This document shows positions 17,530 through 26,060 of a stretch of DNA of 64,000 bases, in pieces; positions within the stretch are counted from its first letter, which is position 1, and every line of letters starts with the position of its first letter. The notes beneath the pieces are model-generated. The model did no database searches. It was not told the DNA's origin and was given only the letters and a program-made list of their open reading frames with translations. Both the position numbers and the translations under genes were made by a program. Where the stretch lies: assembly GCA_000967895.1 (NCBI GenBank), contig FO203512.1:1387350-1451349 (forward strand). The letters run 5' to 3'. Source of the stretch: Oleispira antarctica RB-8 (GTDB lineage: Bacteria; Pseudomonadota; Gammaproteobacteria; Pseudomonadales; Oceanobacteraceae).

Positions 17530-18879
17530 ATGAAGAGCACTTCCGAACCTATATCAACGAATCAGCTTGCCGCCGATTTTAGTTTTCAAACGTCAGCGTC
17601 AGACGCGCTCGCCTATGATCAGCAGCACCTTTGGCATCCTTATTCATCATTTGCTAATAAAGAACAAGCAGTTTGGCCCGTAGAATCTGCAAAAGGCGTG
17701 TACTTGACCCTCGCTGATGGCACAGAGTTAATTGATGGTATGTCTTCGTGGTGGTCAACGGTACATGGTTATAGCCATCCAAGAATGGTCAAGGCGATCA
17801 GTGAGCAAGCCGCAAAAATGTCTCATGTTATGTTTGGTGGCCTAACGCATGAGCCCGCGATCAACTTGGCGTATAAACTGGTACAGCTAACCCCAGAAGG
17901 ATTGAATAAGGTGTTCTTGTCCGATTCGGGTTCCGTTGCCGTCGAAGTCGCTGTGAAGATGGCTATTCAATATCAGCAAGCCCGAGGCAAGTCAGAAAAG
18001 ACGAAATTGATTGCTCTAAAAAAGGGATACCACGGCGATACGTTAGGTGCGATGTCGTTATGCGACCCAACGACAGGGATGCATCACTTATTCAGTGATT
18101 TATTGGCGCAGCAATTTTTTATTCGTGAGCCACAAATAACATTTGATCAGGCTTGGCATGACGAAGACATAGAGCCTTTACGCCAGTGCCTAGAAAAAAA
18201 TCATCAGAAAATTGCCGCCTTAATACTCGAGCCTATTGTCCAAGGGGCCGGAGGTATGCGTTTTTATCACCCAACTTATTTAAAGCGTGCGCGTCAGCTT
18301 TGCGATGAATACGACGTACTATTAATCGCCGACGAAATAGCCACAGGTTTTGGTCGCAGTGGGAAATTATTTGCTTGTGAGCACAGTGGTATTAGCCCAG
18401 ACATATTATGTGTTGGCAAAGCCTTAACCGCGGGGTACATGACGTTAGCAGCGACCTTAACCACGGATCATATTGCAGACACAATCAGTGCAGGGGAAGC
18501 CGGTTGCTTTATGCATGGACCTACGTTTATGGCAAACCCCTTAGCGTGTGCAGCAGCCAACGAAAGCTTGTCTTTATTAATCGATAATAATTGGCAAGCA
18601 CAGGTAGAGCGTTTAGAAAGAGGGTTAGAGGCAGGCTTATCACTCGCCAAAACATTAGATGCCGTCGCCGATGTTCGGGTATTAGGGGCTATCGGTGTGA
18701 TTGAAATGAAAAAAGCGGTTGATATGAAAAGAATCCAACCAGCATGCATTGCCCAAGGTATCTGGTTGCGGCCGTTTGGAAAATTAGTTTATATCATGCC
18801 AGCCTATGTGATGACTGACGGTGAATTAGAAAAATTGACAGCAGGTATCTTAAAGGTATTAAAGTCAGGGCAATTTTAA
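17530..18879 (+). CDS. bioA: Adenosylmethionine-8-amino-7-oxononanoate aminotransferase
   Basis: A 449-residue PLP enzyme that transfers an amino group from S-adenosylmethionine to 8-amino-7-oxononanoate. Family features are HLWHPYSSF (residues about 32-40), MSSWWSTVHGYSHP, GYHGDTLGAMS, the PLP Lys in CVGKALTAGYMTLA, and HGPTFMANPLACA. I placed the start at ATG 17530 with GGTGA upstream; an in-frame ATG at 17449 would place 27 codons across the promoter and operator. It diverges from bioF, and the two sides together with bioB (not in the window) complete the pathway. Confidence 0.95.
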   Translation: MKSTSEPISTNQLAADFSFQTSASDALAYDQQHLWHPYSSFANKEQAVWPVESAKGVYLTLADGTELIDGMSSWWSTVHGYSHPRMVKAISEQAAKMSHVMFGGLTHEPAINLAYKLVQLTPEGLNKVFLSDSGSVAVEVAVKMAIQYQQARGKSEKTKLIALKKGYHGDTLGAMSLCDPTTGMHHLFSDLLAQQFFIREPQITFDQAWHDEDIEPLRQCLEKNHQKIAALILEPIVQGAGGMRFYHPTYLKRARQLCDEYDVLLIADEIATGFGRSGKLFACEHSGISPDILCVGKALTAGYMTLAATLTTDHIADTISAGEAGCFMHGPTFMANPLACAAANESLSLLIDNNWQAQVERLERGLEAGLSLAKTLDAVADVRVLGAIGVIEMKKAVDMKRIQPACIAQGIWLRPFGKLVYIMPAYVMTDGELEKLTAGILKVLKSGQF

Positions 18880-18960
18880 GAAAATAACAATAATTGATTA
18901 AAATATATCCAAATCAAACGCTACACTAATACTGTTACAGCTGATCTGCCTGTGCTGTAT

Positions 18961-19083
18961 CCATTCTTTATTAGGTGACTGATGGTAAAGGGTGCGAGCC
19001 ATACAGTTGTCCCGCTGTATGCTCGGGTTTAACTCTCGAATTTACGATGCTTGTTCCCGGATCGTAAATCCGAGAGTTTTTTT
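18961..19083 (+). ncRNA. Candidate two-hairpin small RNA or structured 3' end
   Basis: Hairpin 1: CGAGC-CATACAG (18995-19006) pairs with CTGTATG-CTCG (19015-19025), with one bulged C. Hairpin 2: AACTCTCG plus ATTTACGAT (19031-19048) pairs with ATCGTAAAT plus CGAGAGTT (19061-19078), 17 pairs with one mismatch, ending in T7. The loops share TTGT(T)CCCG. It lies 80-200 bases after bioA, too far for a simple terminator. No clear promoter was found, so the 5' end is a guess. Confidence 0.4.
19031..19083 (+). terminator. Strong intrinsic terminator
   Basis: The 17-pair hairpin (19031-19048 with 19061-19078) has a 12-base loop and is followed directly by a run of T. It would end either a bioA readthrough transcript or the candidate small RNA. 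Confidence 0.8.
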
Positions 19084-19198
19084 CTATGTAGCTTCTGCTT
19101 GTACCTCACGTTGTATTTCCTCATTGCACTTTCTCATTGTACTTTCCCTATGATCATTATTACACTGAGTCATCCTTTTTAGATGAACCACGTTCATT

Positions 19199-19945
19199 AT
19201 GGCAATTATTTGGCAAGAAACCCGTGATGGCATTTGTTATCAAGTTCGCACTGCAGGAAAAACAATACGCTTGTATACCGATAACGTGTTGCACAGCCAA
19301 TATAACCCAGCAAGAAAATTAACCGGCAGTGTATGGGATTTATTATTTCTTCCCGCTTTATGTTTATCGCAAGATAAACCACTTCGAGTTCTAGTATTGG
19401 GTGTTGGAGGAGGTGCGGTTATGCACATGATGAATGATTTTTGCCAATGTGAAAAAATAATAGGCTTAGAGCTAAATCCAACGCATATTGAAATTGCAAA
19501 AAAATATTTCTTGTTAAGCAATAAAGTTTTTGAATTAATAGAAACAGACGCGATTGCATGGGTTGAAAACTATCAGGGTGAAAAGTTTGATGTGATTATT
19601 GATGATCTTTTTTATGAAGAAAAAGGAGAACCAATCAAGGTCGCAGCACCCAACGCAACTTGGTTTTATTATTTATACAGTCAGCTAAAACCAAAAGGTT
19701 TAGTGGTTATGAACTTTGTAGGCCGCCATAGTGCGATGAGTTCTTCACCGCTACACGATGAGAATGTGCAAAAACTATTACCGTATGGCTTACATCTAAC
19801 CACTCCATTTTATGATAACCATGTACTGGCTTTTTCCAGTCAGCTATTGCACAGCCGATCAATAAGAAAAGCCATTAATCAGCACGAAACACTCAATGCA
19901 CTAAAGCAAAACTTACGCTTTGCGTGTCGAAACTTTAGTCGTTAG
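19199..19945 (+). CDS. Spermidine-synthase-like SAM-binding protein
   Basis: A 248-residue protein with the Rossmann fold of the spermidine synthase/methyltransferase superfamily. The glycine loop is VLVLGVGGGAVMHMM (residues about 64-78), the acidic end of strand beta-2 is IIGLELNP, and FDVIIDDLFYEE occupies the position of the active-site segment. The usual spermidine synthase residues for putrescine binding (YHE, DSTDP) are not evident, so it is probably not a true spermidine synthase. The first 50 residues form a small beta domain. The ribosome-binding site is weak. It is a lone gene between the candidate RNA and the NorE/NorF-like pair. Confidence 0.7.
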   Translation: MAIIWQETRDGICYQVRTAGKTIRLYTDNVLHSQYNPARKLTGSVWDLLFLPALCLSQDKPLRVLVLGVGGGAVMHMMNDFCQCEKIIGLELNPTHIEIAKKYFLLSNKVFELIETDAIAWVENYQGEKFDVIIDDLFYEEKGEPIKVAAPNATWFYYLYSQLKPKGLVVMNFVGRHSAMSSSPLHDENVQKLLPYGLHLTTPFYDNHVLAFSSQLLHSRSIRKAINQHETLNALKQNLRFACRNFSR

Positions 19946-19963
19946 TCACAGTTAAATAAGCAG

Positions 19964-20260
19964 TTAAATATTAGTCGCAGTTAAATAAATGATTACTATA
20001 ATGGCAGGAATTATTACGATATAAGCCAGCATTAGAGCACGCCATCGAAACTCAATATCTTTTAACCCCATGAACCTATCAACAACAATCTGGCTTTTTA
20101 TAACGGTAATAGCCAGCGCTAACATTATTAAAATATTCGAAGCCATATTCAATTGCGATAACATAACGGCTGTTAATGTCAGTAACAGTAGCAATACCCA
20201 GTTAAGCGTTAAAGATGCAAAAAGAGAAGGTTTTAAATCTTTGTTGGTATTAATCATCAT
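19964..20260 (-). CDS. NorF-like / cytochrome oxidase subunit IV family membrane protein
   Basis: A 98-residue protein with three membrane segments (about residues 16-36, 40-55 and 73-95) and the family-like KSQIVVDRFMGLKD between helices 2 and 3. This fits the prokaryotic cytochrome c oxidase subunit IV / NorF family. I set the start at 20260 (Met-Met-Ile-Asn) because it follows the upstream stop by 7 bases with AGG in range; the longer frame to 20314 would overlap the previous gene. It is paired with a subunit III-like protein but no catalytic subunit is nearby. Confidence 0.65.
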   Translation of the reverse strand: MMINTNKDLKPSLFASLTLNWVLLLLLTLTAVMLSQLNMASNILIMLALAITVIKSQIVVDRFMGLKDIEFRWRALMLAYIVIIPAIIVIIYLTATNI

Positions 20261-20267
20261 CAGCTGC

Positions 20268-20843
20268 CTAAATAATATAAACCAAGGGAAAAAGAATAAT
20301 CCAGAGTAGATCAACCATGTGCCAGTAGCTTGCCCCTGACTCTAGGGTTGATAAGTCAGATTTCACATATTCAGGATTGTTTAAGCATATGGCCAAAATA
20401 GCGAGTATCACCATGCCGAGTAATACATGCATAAAGTGAAAACCCGTAGTGAAAAAGTAGAACATATAAAAGTTGTTGCTCGATAGATTATACCCTTGCT
20501 CTATCAGCTGATCATACTCCCACATTTTACTTATCACATAGATAAACGCGACCGCGATGGATAGCCAAAATCCTCTACGGCACGCAATCGCATCGCCTTT
20601 TTTAGCCGCTTGAATGGCTAACGCTAAAATATAGCTGCTACTGATCAGTGCGAGAGTATTAATTAACCCCGCAATTGGGTGAAGCGTTGTTTTCCCTGCA
20701 TCAAACATTTCAGGGTTGTGGCTGTCCATCCACGCAAAGCCAATAAAAAATATGGCAAAAACGGTCAGCTCAGCAAAAATAAACAGCCATATCGCAAGAT
20801 CCCCAGGCAGTTCTTTTTGCGGTGAAGTCATTGTCTCGCTCAT
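20268..20843 (-). CDS. norE: NorE-like cytochrome c oxidase subunit III family protein
   Basis: A 191-residue protein with five or so membrane helices. Family features are PGDLAIWLFIFAELTVFAIFF near the N-terminus and TTGFHFMHVLLGM with YWHMVDLLWIILFPLVYI at the end, which match the shorter subunit III proteins called NorE, found next to nitric oxide reductase genes. NorE/NorF are accessory to NorCB in denitrifiers. Here norC, norB, norQ and norD are absent from both sides. It is cotranscribed with the NorF-like gene. It could instead serve another haem-copper oxidase. Confidence 0.75.
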   Translation of the reverse strand: MSETMTSPQKELPGDLAIWLFIFAELTVFAIFFIGFAWMDSHNPEMFDAGKTTLHPIAGLINTLALISSSYILALAIQAAKKGDAIACRRGFWLSIAVAFIYVISKMWEYDQLIEQGYNLSSNNFYMFYFFTTGFHFMHVLLGMVILAILAICLNNPEYVKSDLSTLESGASYWHMVDLLWIILFPLVYII

Positions 20844-20946
20844 TATCTACGTCTCTATAGTTGATCATGACTATTATTCTGACACTTAGGGCTTATTAAG
20901 TTTTAACTCCGCCAAGCTTTAATTATAGAGGAAGAAGGGTCATCTT

Positions 20947-20966
20947 ATCTTGAGGTCAGTCAAGAT
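20947..20966. promoter_or_regulatory. Inverted repeat upstream of the norE-like gene
   Basis: ATCTTGA (20947-20953) and TCAAGAT (20960-20966) are perfect complements with a 6-base spacer. It lies between the MATE gene end and the norE start, so it may be an operator or part of a terminator. No T-run is present. Confidence 0.35.
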
Positions 20967-20985
20967 TAACATCAGTGGGTTAGGG

Positions 20986-22368
20986 CTAATCTTGCTGTAA
21001 GCGAATTTTCTTAATAAAATAAGTGGTATAAGCTGCAATCGCGACTGCACTGATTAGATCAATAACAGGAAAAGACCACCAGATGCCATCAACGCCATAT
21101 AGGGTTGAGAGGCACCAGAGTATTGGCAATAACAAAATATAATTATGCAGGGTATTGAGAATAATCGCAGGCCCAGAAAAACCTAATGCTTGAAATAAAG
21201 CAGGGCAAATCATGCTAATGCCTATAGTTATAAACCCAATGAAAACGATACGGGCAATATCGGCTGCGGCTTCGATCAGCGCTTGATCTTGGCTAAATAA
21301 TTGAAATAAATGATGAGAGCCTAATATCATAACCAGTGACCAAATCAATGCATAGGCCGTGCTTAATAACAGTGCGACTTTTAATACTTGAATCACTCGG
21401 TCGTAACGTTGAGCGCCGTAGTTAAAACCCGCGAAAGTTTGAAAGGCGATCATCATGCCCAGAACCGGTAAGAAAATGAGCATGAAGGTGCGGTTTAAAA
21501 TGCCGTGGGCACTGATTAATAGCTCAGCTTGATCTCCGCCGACTTGAACCAATATGATGTTTACAATTAACAGCATCATCGCGAAACCCATATACGATAG
21601 AAAAACGGGCATGCCTAATAGCACGGTTTCTTTATGAATTTTTGGCATAAAGCGAAAATGATCAAAGGTAAATGAAATGCGATGAGTCACTGTTTTTAAA
21701 AGATAGATAGCGTAGAAAAAAGCGGCGGTAATAGAAATCGCAGTTGCCCAAGCAGCACCAGAAACACCCCAGCCGAAAACCAGCAAAAATAAAGCATCTA
21801 GCGCAATGTTTAGCAGCGCCATGGAAGCCATCAACTTGAAGACCTGAATATTTAGCCCCTGAGCGCGTAAACCTTCACTCAAAGTTCCATGGCAAAAACT
21901 GATGACTCCGATCGCAGCAATCGGGGTCAGGTAATCAATGGCGTAGGGCATTAGCGCCTCTGGCAATGCTAATAGAGTAAAAATCTCAGCACGAAACGCC
22001 ACGATAATGATCGAAAGTATTAACCCGACCCATGCTGCTAATACCAACGACGCGCTAAAAACCATGCTGGCTTCATCGTCTCGATTAGCCCCTAAATATC
22101 GAGAAATAATCGAAGCCATACCGCTGCCTAACATGGCACTAATGCTGATCATAATCATCTGAATGGGAAAAGCCGCCGATACACCACCGATGGCGTTTGT
22201 GCCGACTACGCGACTAATAAAAATAGCGTCGACAAAATTAAATAAACCATTAATCAGCAGGCCAAAGATAATGGGCAGCGCCATCTTGATGAAGAAGGGG
22301 GCGATTGGCGCAGACAAGATGGCTGGAACTCTGTCGCTAGCAACGAACTCTTTTTTAGAAACGGACAT
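20986..22368 (-). CDS. MATE family efflux transporter
   Basis: A 460-residue membrane protein with about twelve hydrophobic segments in two related halves, the architecture of the multidrug and toxin extrusion family. It includes the N-terminal PIIFGLLINGLFNFVDAIFISRVVGTNAIGGV, described as residues about 30-60, typical of MATE helices 1-2. It would export cationic drugs or metabolites in exchange for Na+ or H+. AAGG precedes the ATG. It stands alone, with no regulator visible nearby. Substrate cannot be told from sequence. Confidence 0.92.
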   Translation of the reverse strand: MSVSKKEFVASDRVPAILSAPIAPFFIKMALPIIFGLLINGLFNFVDAIFISRVVGTNAIGGVSAAFPIQMIMISISAMLGSGMASIISRYLGANRDDEASMVFSASLVLAAWVGLILSIIIVAFRAEIFTLLALPEALMPYAIDYLTPIAAIGVISFCHGTLSEGLRAQGLNIQVFKLMASMALLNIALDALFLLVFGWGVSGAAWATAISITAAFFYAIYLLKTVTHRISFTFDHFRFMPKIHKETVLLGMPVFLSYMGFAMMLLIVNIILVQVGGDQAELLISAHGILNRTFMLIFLPVLGMMIAFQTFAGFNYGAQRYDRVIQVLKVALLLSTAYALIWSLVMILGSHHLFQLFSQDQALIEAAADIARIVFIGFITIGISMICPALFQALGFSGPAIILNTLHNYILLLPILWCLSTLYGVDGIWWSFPVIDLISAVAIAAYTTYFIKKIRLQQD

Positions 22369-22500
22369 AATGACCTTAAATAATAAAGACTTTAGCAGAT
22401 TTACTCTTCAATGCCGATATGGTTAATACATTCTCTGCTACTGATGTTTGGTATAGTAAGCAGGAATTAGCAGGCCTAAGCAGAAGTGAAAACTAGAAAG

Positions 22501-23364
22501 ATGAAACAAGCACTCATACCTGAATTTTATGATTTATCCGAACGTATTCTAAATAGCGGTGATGGTTATTGGGGAAATTTAGGCTATTGGCAGCCAGGTA
22601 ATGATTATTCTATGGCATGCGAAGGGCTAGCTCGACAACTGGCGGCTGCCGTTGACCTAAATCCCGATAGTCGGGTTTTAGATGCTGGATTTGGTTGTGG
22701 CGATCAACTATTACTGTGGCTGCGAGATTATCATATTGAATATCTTTGCGGGATTAACTACTCCATCAGTCAAACTGAATTAGCCCAGCAGCGTTTATCA
22801 CACGCTGGCTATCATGATGCTGCCAATAATATTCATCAATCGGATGTAACGGTATTATCTGAATCTACTGAGGTGACGACAAAAAATATTAATACCGTGT
22901 TAGCGCTAGATTGTGCTTACCACTTTCCTTCACGAAAAAAATTCATTAATGATAGTTATAAAATTCTCAAGCATGCAAGCAATGATGATAATAAAACGAT
23001 AGGATTTACTGATATTATTTTAGCGGAGACCGCTGCGGGTAATAAAATATCTTGGGAGAAAAGATTATTTTTAAATATTATGCTGCGACTCTCCCAAATA
23101 CCGCAACATAATATAATGACTTTGTCAGAATATGAAAACCAATTAAAGCAAGCAGGATTTGAGCATGTTGTTAGTCAAGATATCAGCGATCAAGTATTCC
23201 TGCCATTTGGTCACTGGTTAAATTCTCAGGAAGATAGCATTAAAAAAGCAGCGGGTAAGCGCTCGGTATGGCTTAAGTATAAAATCACGACGGTATTCCT
23301 TGCTTGGGCTTATAAAAATCAAGTATTACGCTATGTGATTGTGAGCGCTGCGGTTGAATCATAG
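22501..23364 (+). CDS. SAM-dependent methyltransferase (class I, small-molecule type)
   Basis: A 287-residue protein. SAM motif I is VLDAGFGCGDQ (residues about 59-69), and the acidic loop after strand 2 is replaced by GINYS, as in the cyclopropane synthase/sterol methyltransferase type. LALDCAYHF and FTDIILAE fill the later motifs. An N-terminal YDLSERILNSGDGYWGNLGYW segment (21 residues, 10-30) resembles gamma-tocopherol and related small-molecule methyltransferases. A GTG at 22486 is an alternative start. The gene converges on the sulfotransferase gene; substrate is unknown. Confidence 0.8.
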   Translation: MKQALIPEFYDLSERILNSGDGYWGNLGYWQPGNDYSMACEGLARQLAAAVDLNPDSRVLDAGFGCGDQLLLWLRDYHIEYLCGINYSISQTELAQQRLSHAGYHDAANNIHQSDVTVLSESTEVTTKNINTVLALDCAYHFPSRKKFINDSYKILKHASNDDNKTIGFTDIILAETAAGNKISWEKRLFLNIMLRLSQIPQHNIMTLSEYENQLKQAGFEHVVSQDISDQVFLPFGHWLNSQEDSIKKAAGKRSVWLKYKITTVFLAWAYKNQVLRYVIVSAAVES

Positions 23365-23405
23365 TTATGAGCTAGAGCCTACAACGTGCGCTATAACGAC
23401 CTAGT

Positions 23406-24065
23406 TTATTTATAGTCGAAAAACTTTCTTTGATCTTTTCCAGGGCTTAAAGCATTCACTTTATTAGGATGCTTATATTCTCGCCAACCTGAAACATGCT
23501 TACCAATATTTACATGCGGAAATTGTGCGTCCTTATCATGTGGAATATCTAAAAATCTTAATAGTGTATCTAAGCTTTCTTTATCGCTCATATTAATCAT
23601 TAATAAATCATCACGGTGAGCAAAGTATTCTAATACCTGACTTTTATGAGTGCGGTAACAAGTGGCTAGGTGTTCTTCGTTAAAAGCCTGTTCGTTTAAT
23701 ATGAGTTGTTTAGACGAGTTATTTTTAATGTATAAGTGAAAGGCTTCGTTAAAGCTGCGTTTCAGTATCGGATTAAAAATTCCCGCTTTAGGCTCTAGAT
23801 TGATATACATCTTTTTTAATAACATCTGAATCGAAGGAATCCAGTCTGCCAGAGCTCTGTCTAAATACACAAACTTTGAACCCGGAAATAGCGTATCTAA
23901 CTCTGGGTAATCACAAAAACAAGGGGAGTCTGAAAGTACATCGGCTAACTCAAAGGCTTGCTTAGTATAAGCGGTATGAGCAACCTTAAAACCATAATCC
24001 AGCATCGCAATACTGATGCTGGTGGTGCCTGTTCTGGGTAAACCGATGATGAAAATTTTGTTCAT
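23406..24065 (-). CDS. Sulfotransferase family protein
   Basis: A 219-residue protein with the PAPS-binding P-loop GLPRTGTTS at residues 8-16, and later a segment YLDRALADWIPS where sulfotransferases place the 3'-phosphate contacts (usual R-x6-S; here the Arg is followed by ALADWIPS). It also has the C-terminal YFAHRDDLLMINMSDKES and LRFLDIP pattern of the family. It would transfer sulfate from PAPS to an alcohol or sugar. It lies 73 bases downstream of the ketopantoate-reductase-like gene on the same strand, so may be the last gene of the SDR operon. Confidence 0.85.
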   Translation of the reverse strand: MNKIFIIGLPRTGTTSISIAMLDYGFKVAHTAYTKQAFELADVLSDSPCFCDYPELDTLFPGSKFVYLDRALADWIPSIQMLLKKMYINLEPKAGIFNPILKRSFNEAFHLYIKNNSSKQLILNEQAFNEEHLATCYRTHKSQVLEYFAHRDDLLMINMSDKESLDTLLRFLDIPHDKDAQFPHVNIGKHVSGWREYKHPNKVNALSPGKDQRKFFDYK

Positions 24066-24138
24066 GATGGAAGTCTGGTAAAAGAGAAGATGTTAGCACA
24101 TTATACATAGACTGCTTTAATCAAATAGATGAATACTA

Positions 24139-25131
24139 TCATTCCATTACTTCGCTAGAATCAGAGGAGTCGTTATGTAATAACTGATTAAGATCAGCGA
24201 TTGCTTTGTTGTGATAAGTTTCGGTGTATTCCTGCATATAAATAACTGTTTGTGATCTTAATTTAAGGAAATGTTTCTTTAAATAAGCTTCTAAAGGGAA
24301 TGGTACGAACCAAGGTGTCATTTTTAACAGCAGCTTGTAGAGAGTAGGTTTTAGTATCATTTTTAATAGCGATGCAACGATTGAATTATCTATCTGTGCG
24401 GGTAATAGTACTTGTTGTGCAGCACTGAGTTTTTGTAATAGAACGGGTGAGTTTCCTAGTCGTTTAAATTCCCAATTTGCAGCTTCTAAGGCGCATAAAA
24501 AAGTCATGATGAATGTCGATGGTAGGCGTGACTCATCAATAGCATTAGTAACCGCTTTCGCTGGAATTCCAGAGTCTTTAAATAATGATACTATCTTTGA
24601 TAAGTGAGTGTTTTTATCGTTTGTGCTTGAAGAAATCGGCATTGGCATTGGTGGTAGATAATAGGCAATTCCTGCTGGAGTTATACTATTATTGACGTCA
24701 TTCGTTTGATAACTAACTAAGTTAATCATGCCTTTGAATATGCTTTCTTCAGGAATAACTTGGCTTAAATGTTTAAAATCAGTCGCACTGGGTTGTAGCA
24801 TTAATAAATCAGCTTTTGACGACTGTAGATTCTGATTTATGAGCTCGAGAGGCAGTTGGCGTAGTGCATTCGAAGAAATAGCGAGGGCGACAATATCAAA
24901 AAAATGGGTTTGATCCCAGTCTGTTATGGTTTCAAAATCCTTAAAATACTGCGGTTTTTTTAATTCTTTATCATTGTTTAAATGATAAAGAATAATACCT
25001 GTCCGCTTTTCATTTTCTAGGGCTTGTTGATACTTATCTTTTACCAAAAACGTTACTTTATGACCCGCATTTGCAAAATAATGACCATAAACCACACCAA
25101 CTGCACCAGCACCGACCATTAAAATATTCAT
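24139..25131 (-). CDS. Ketopantoate reductase (ApbA/PanE) family protein
   Basis: A 330-residue NAD(P)-dependent oxidoreductase. The dinucleotide loop is GAGAVGVVYG (residues 7-16), and the C-terminal helical domain fits the PanE family. The usual catalytic Lys/Glu pattern is not clear: the KAVTNAIDESRLPSTFIMTF segment (20 residues, about 197-216) takes the place of the family's W-x-K-x4-N-x3-N. This makes true pantothenate synthesis doubtful and a different substrate likely. It overlaps the SDR gene by 4 bases, so the two are translationally coupled. Confidence 0.75.
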   Translation of the reverse strand: MNILMVGAGAVGVVYGHYFANAGHKVTFLVKDKYQQALENEKRTGIILYHLNNDKELKKPQYFKDFETITDWDQTHFFDIVALAISSNALRQLPLELINQNLQSSKADLLMLQPSATDFKHLSQVIPEESIFKGMINLVSYQTNDVNNSITPAGIAYYLPPMPMPISSSTNDKNTHLSKIVSLFKDSGIPAKAVTNAIDESRLPSTFIMTFLCALEAANWEFKRLGNSPVLLQKLSAAQQVLLPAQIDNSIVASLLKMILKPTLYKLLLKMTPWFVPFPLEAYLKKHFLKLRSQTVIYMQEYTETYHNKAIADLNQLLHNDSSDSSEVME

Positions 25132-25910
25132 TTTGTTGCCATCTCACCAAAGACAGCTTGCAGGCTACGAGGAACAAGCCGAAGACCTAATACAGAGAGC
25201 TTATATAAAAGTCCGGGAACAACACTACCTTGGCCTTTGGCTAAAGCCTTTAAACCAGAGCGTGCAACACTATCACTCGACATAATGGCAAGATTTCGCA
25301 TCCCTTCAATTTTTTGACCTGAAACATCCATAAATTCTGTTGCCGTGCCTCCTGGGCATAATGCCGTAATACGAATATTATCGTGCTTGAACTCTCTAAC
25401 TAAAGAGTCTGCAAGATTTAGAGAATATGCTTTAATCGCAGCATAAGTAGCAAATTGTGGACCTGGTAAAAAGCCTAAAAGTGACGAGACTAATAGAATG
25501 TAACCTTCTTTACGCTGTCGCATGTCCTGACCGAACAAGTAGGTCAACTCCGTTAGCGTTGTTACCATTAATTGAATCATTTCTTGATGCACCGATAATG
25601 GAATATTTAACATATAGCCATGTTTTGCGAAGCCAGCATTATTGATCAGAATGTCGACTTTAACGCCCTGCGCTTGGCACTGATCATAAAGAAATTGTGC
25701 AGAGCCTGCGATCGATAGGTCGACGCTCAAGGTGATTACACTGATGTTATATGTTTGCTCAAGTTCATGTTTTAAGCTTTCAAGACGATCCGTGCGACGG
25801 GCGACTAATACAAGAGGACAAGATAAGGCGGCTAACTGTCTTGCCATTGTTTCGCCGATTCCGCTGGAGGCTCCAGTGATGAGTGCAGTTTTACCGGTAA
25901 GACGATTCAT
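25128..25910 (-). CDS. Short-chain dehydrogenase/reductase
   Basis: A 260-residue classical SDR: TGASSGIG cofactor motif at 12-19, NNAG at 90-93, catalytic Ser143, Tyr156 and Lys160 (YAAIK). ARRTDRL after strand 2 suggests NADP(H) preference. The substrate could be a ketone or acyl group. It heads an operon with the PanE-like gene and perhaps the sulfotransferase, and diverges from the ArsR-type gene. Its -35 box lies within one of two operator palindromes, so it is probably repressed by that regulator. Confidence 0.93.
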   Translation of the reverse strand: MNRLTGKTALITGASSGIGETMARQLAALSCPLVLVARRTDRLESLKHELEQTYNISVITLSVDLSIAGSAQFLYDQCQAQGVKVDILINNAGFAKHGYMLNIPLSVHQEMIQLMVTTLTELTYLFGQDMRQRKEGYILLVSSLLGFLPGPQFATYAAIKAYSLNLADSLVREFKHDNIRITALCPGGTATEFMDVSGQKIEGMRNLAIMSSDSVARSGLKALAKGQGSVVPGLLYKLSVLGLRLVPRSLQAVFGEMATK

Positions 25911-25943
25911 GGGTGAGTCCTATTGTTATTATTACAATTCTAC

Positions 25944-25963
25944 AGTTTGATATGTATCGAAGT
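25944..25963. promoter_or_regulatory. Operator palindrome 1 for the ArsR-type regulator
   Basis: An imperfect 20-bp palindrome: AGTTTGATA, TG, TATCGAAGT (7 of 9 pairs complementary). It shares the core AGTT[TC]GATA with the second site 37 bases away. Confidence 0.6.
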
Positions 25964-25968
25964 AATAA

Positions 25969-25997
25969 ACTTTAAAATACAGTTCGATAATTGTCAA
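25969..25997 (-). promoter_or_regulatory. Promoter of the SDR operon
   Basis: On the minus strand TTGACA (25997-25992, perfect -35) and TAAAGT (25974-25969) are 17 bases apart. The -35 lies inside the distal palindrome and the -10 lies just before the proximal palindrome. Confidence 0.6.
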
Positions 25998-26000
25998 ACT
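25981..26000. promoter_or_regulatory. Operator palindrome 2 for the ArsR-type regulator
   Basis: An imperfect 20-bp palindrome: AGTTCGATA, AT, TGTCAAACT (7 of 9 pairs complementary). Together with site 1 it suggests the consensus AGTTTGATA-N2-TATCAAACT. It covers the -35 of the SDR promoter. Confidence 0.6.
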
Positions 26001-26060
26001 ATTAATTAATGATATTTTTGATTACACTGTAGAGATAATTGATTTGAAGTGAGGTCTTGG

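Larger units (their letters stand above)
18880..19198 (+). other. Gap between bioA and the spermidine-synthase-like gene
   Basis: This 319-base stretch has no convincing protein gene. It holds an AT-rich first part, then two consecutive strong hairpins ending in a T-run (18995-19083). The last part is a C/T-rich leader without a clear promoter. Confidence 0.6.

Noticed and set aside
20861-20874. An FNR/DNR box upstream of the norE-like gene (TTGATCATGACTAT).
   Set aside because: Only the left half matches TTGAT-N4-ATCAA; the right half reads ACTAT.
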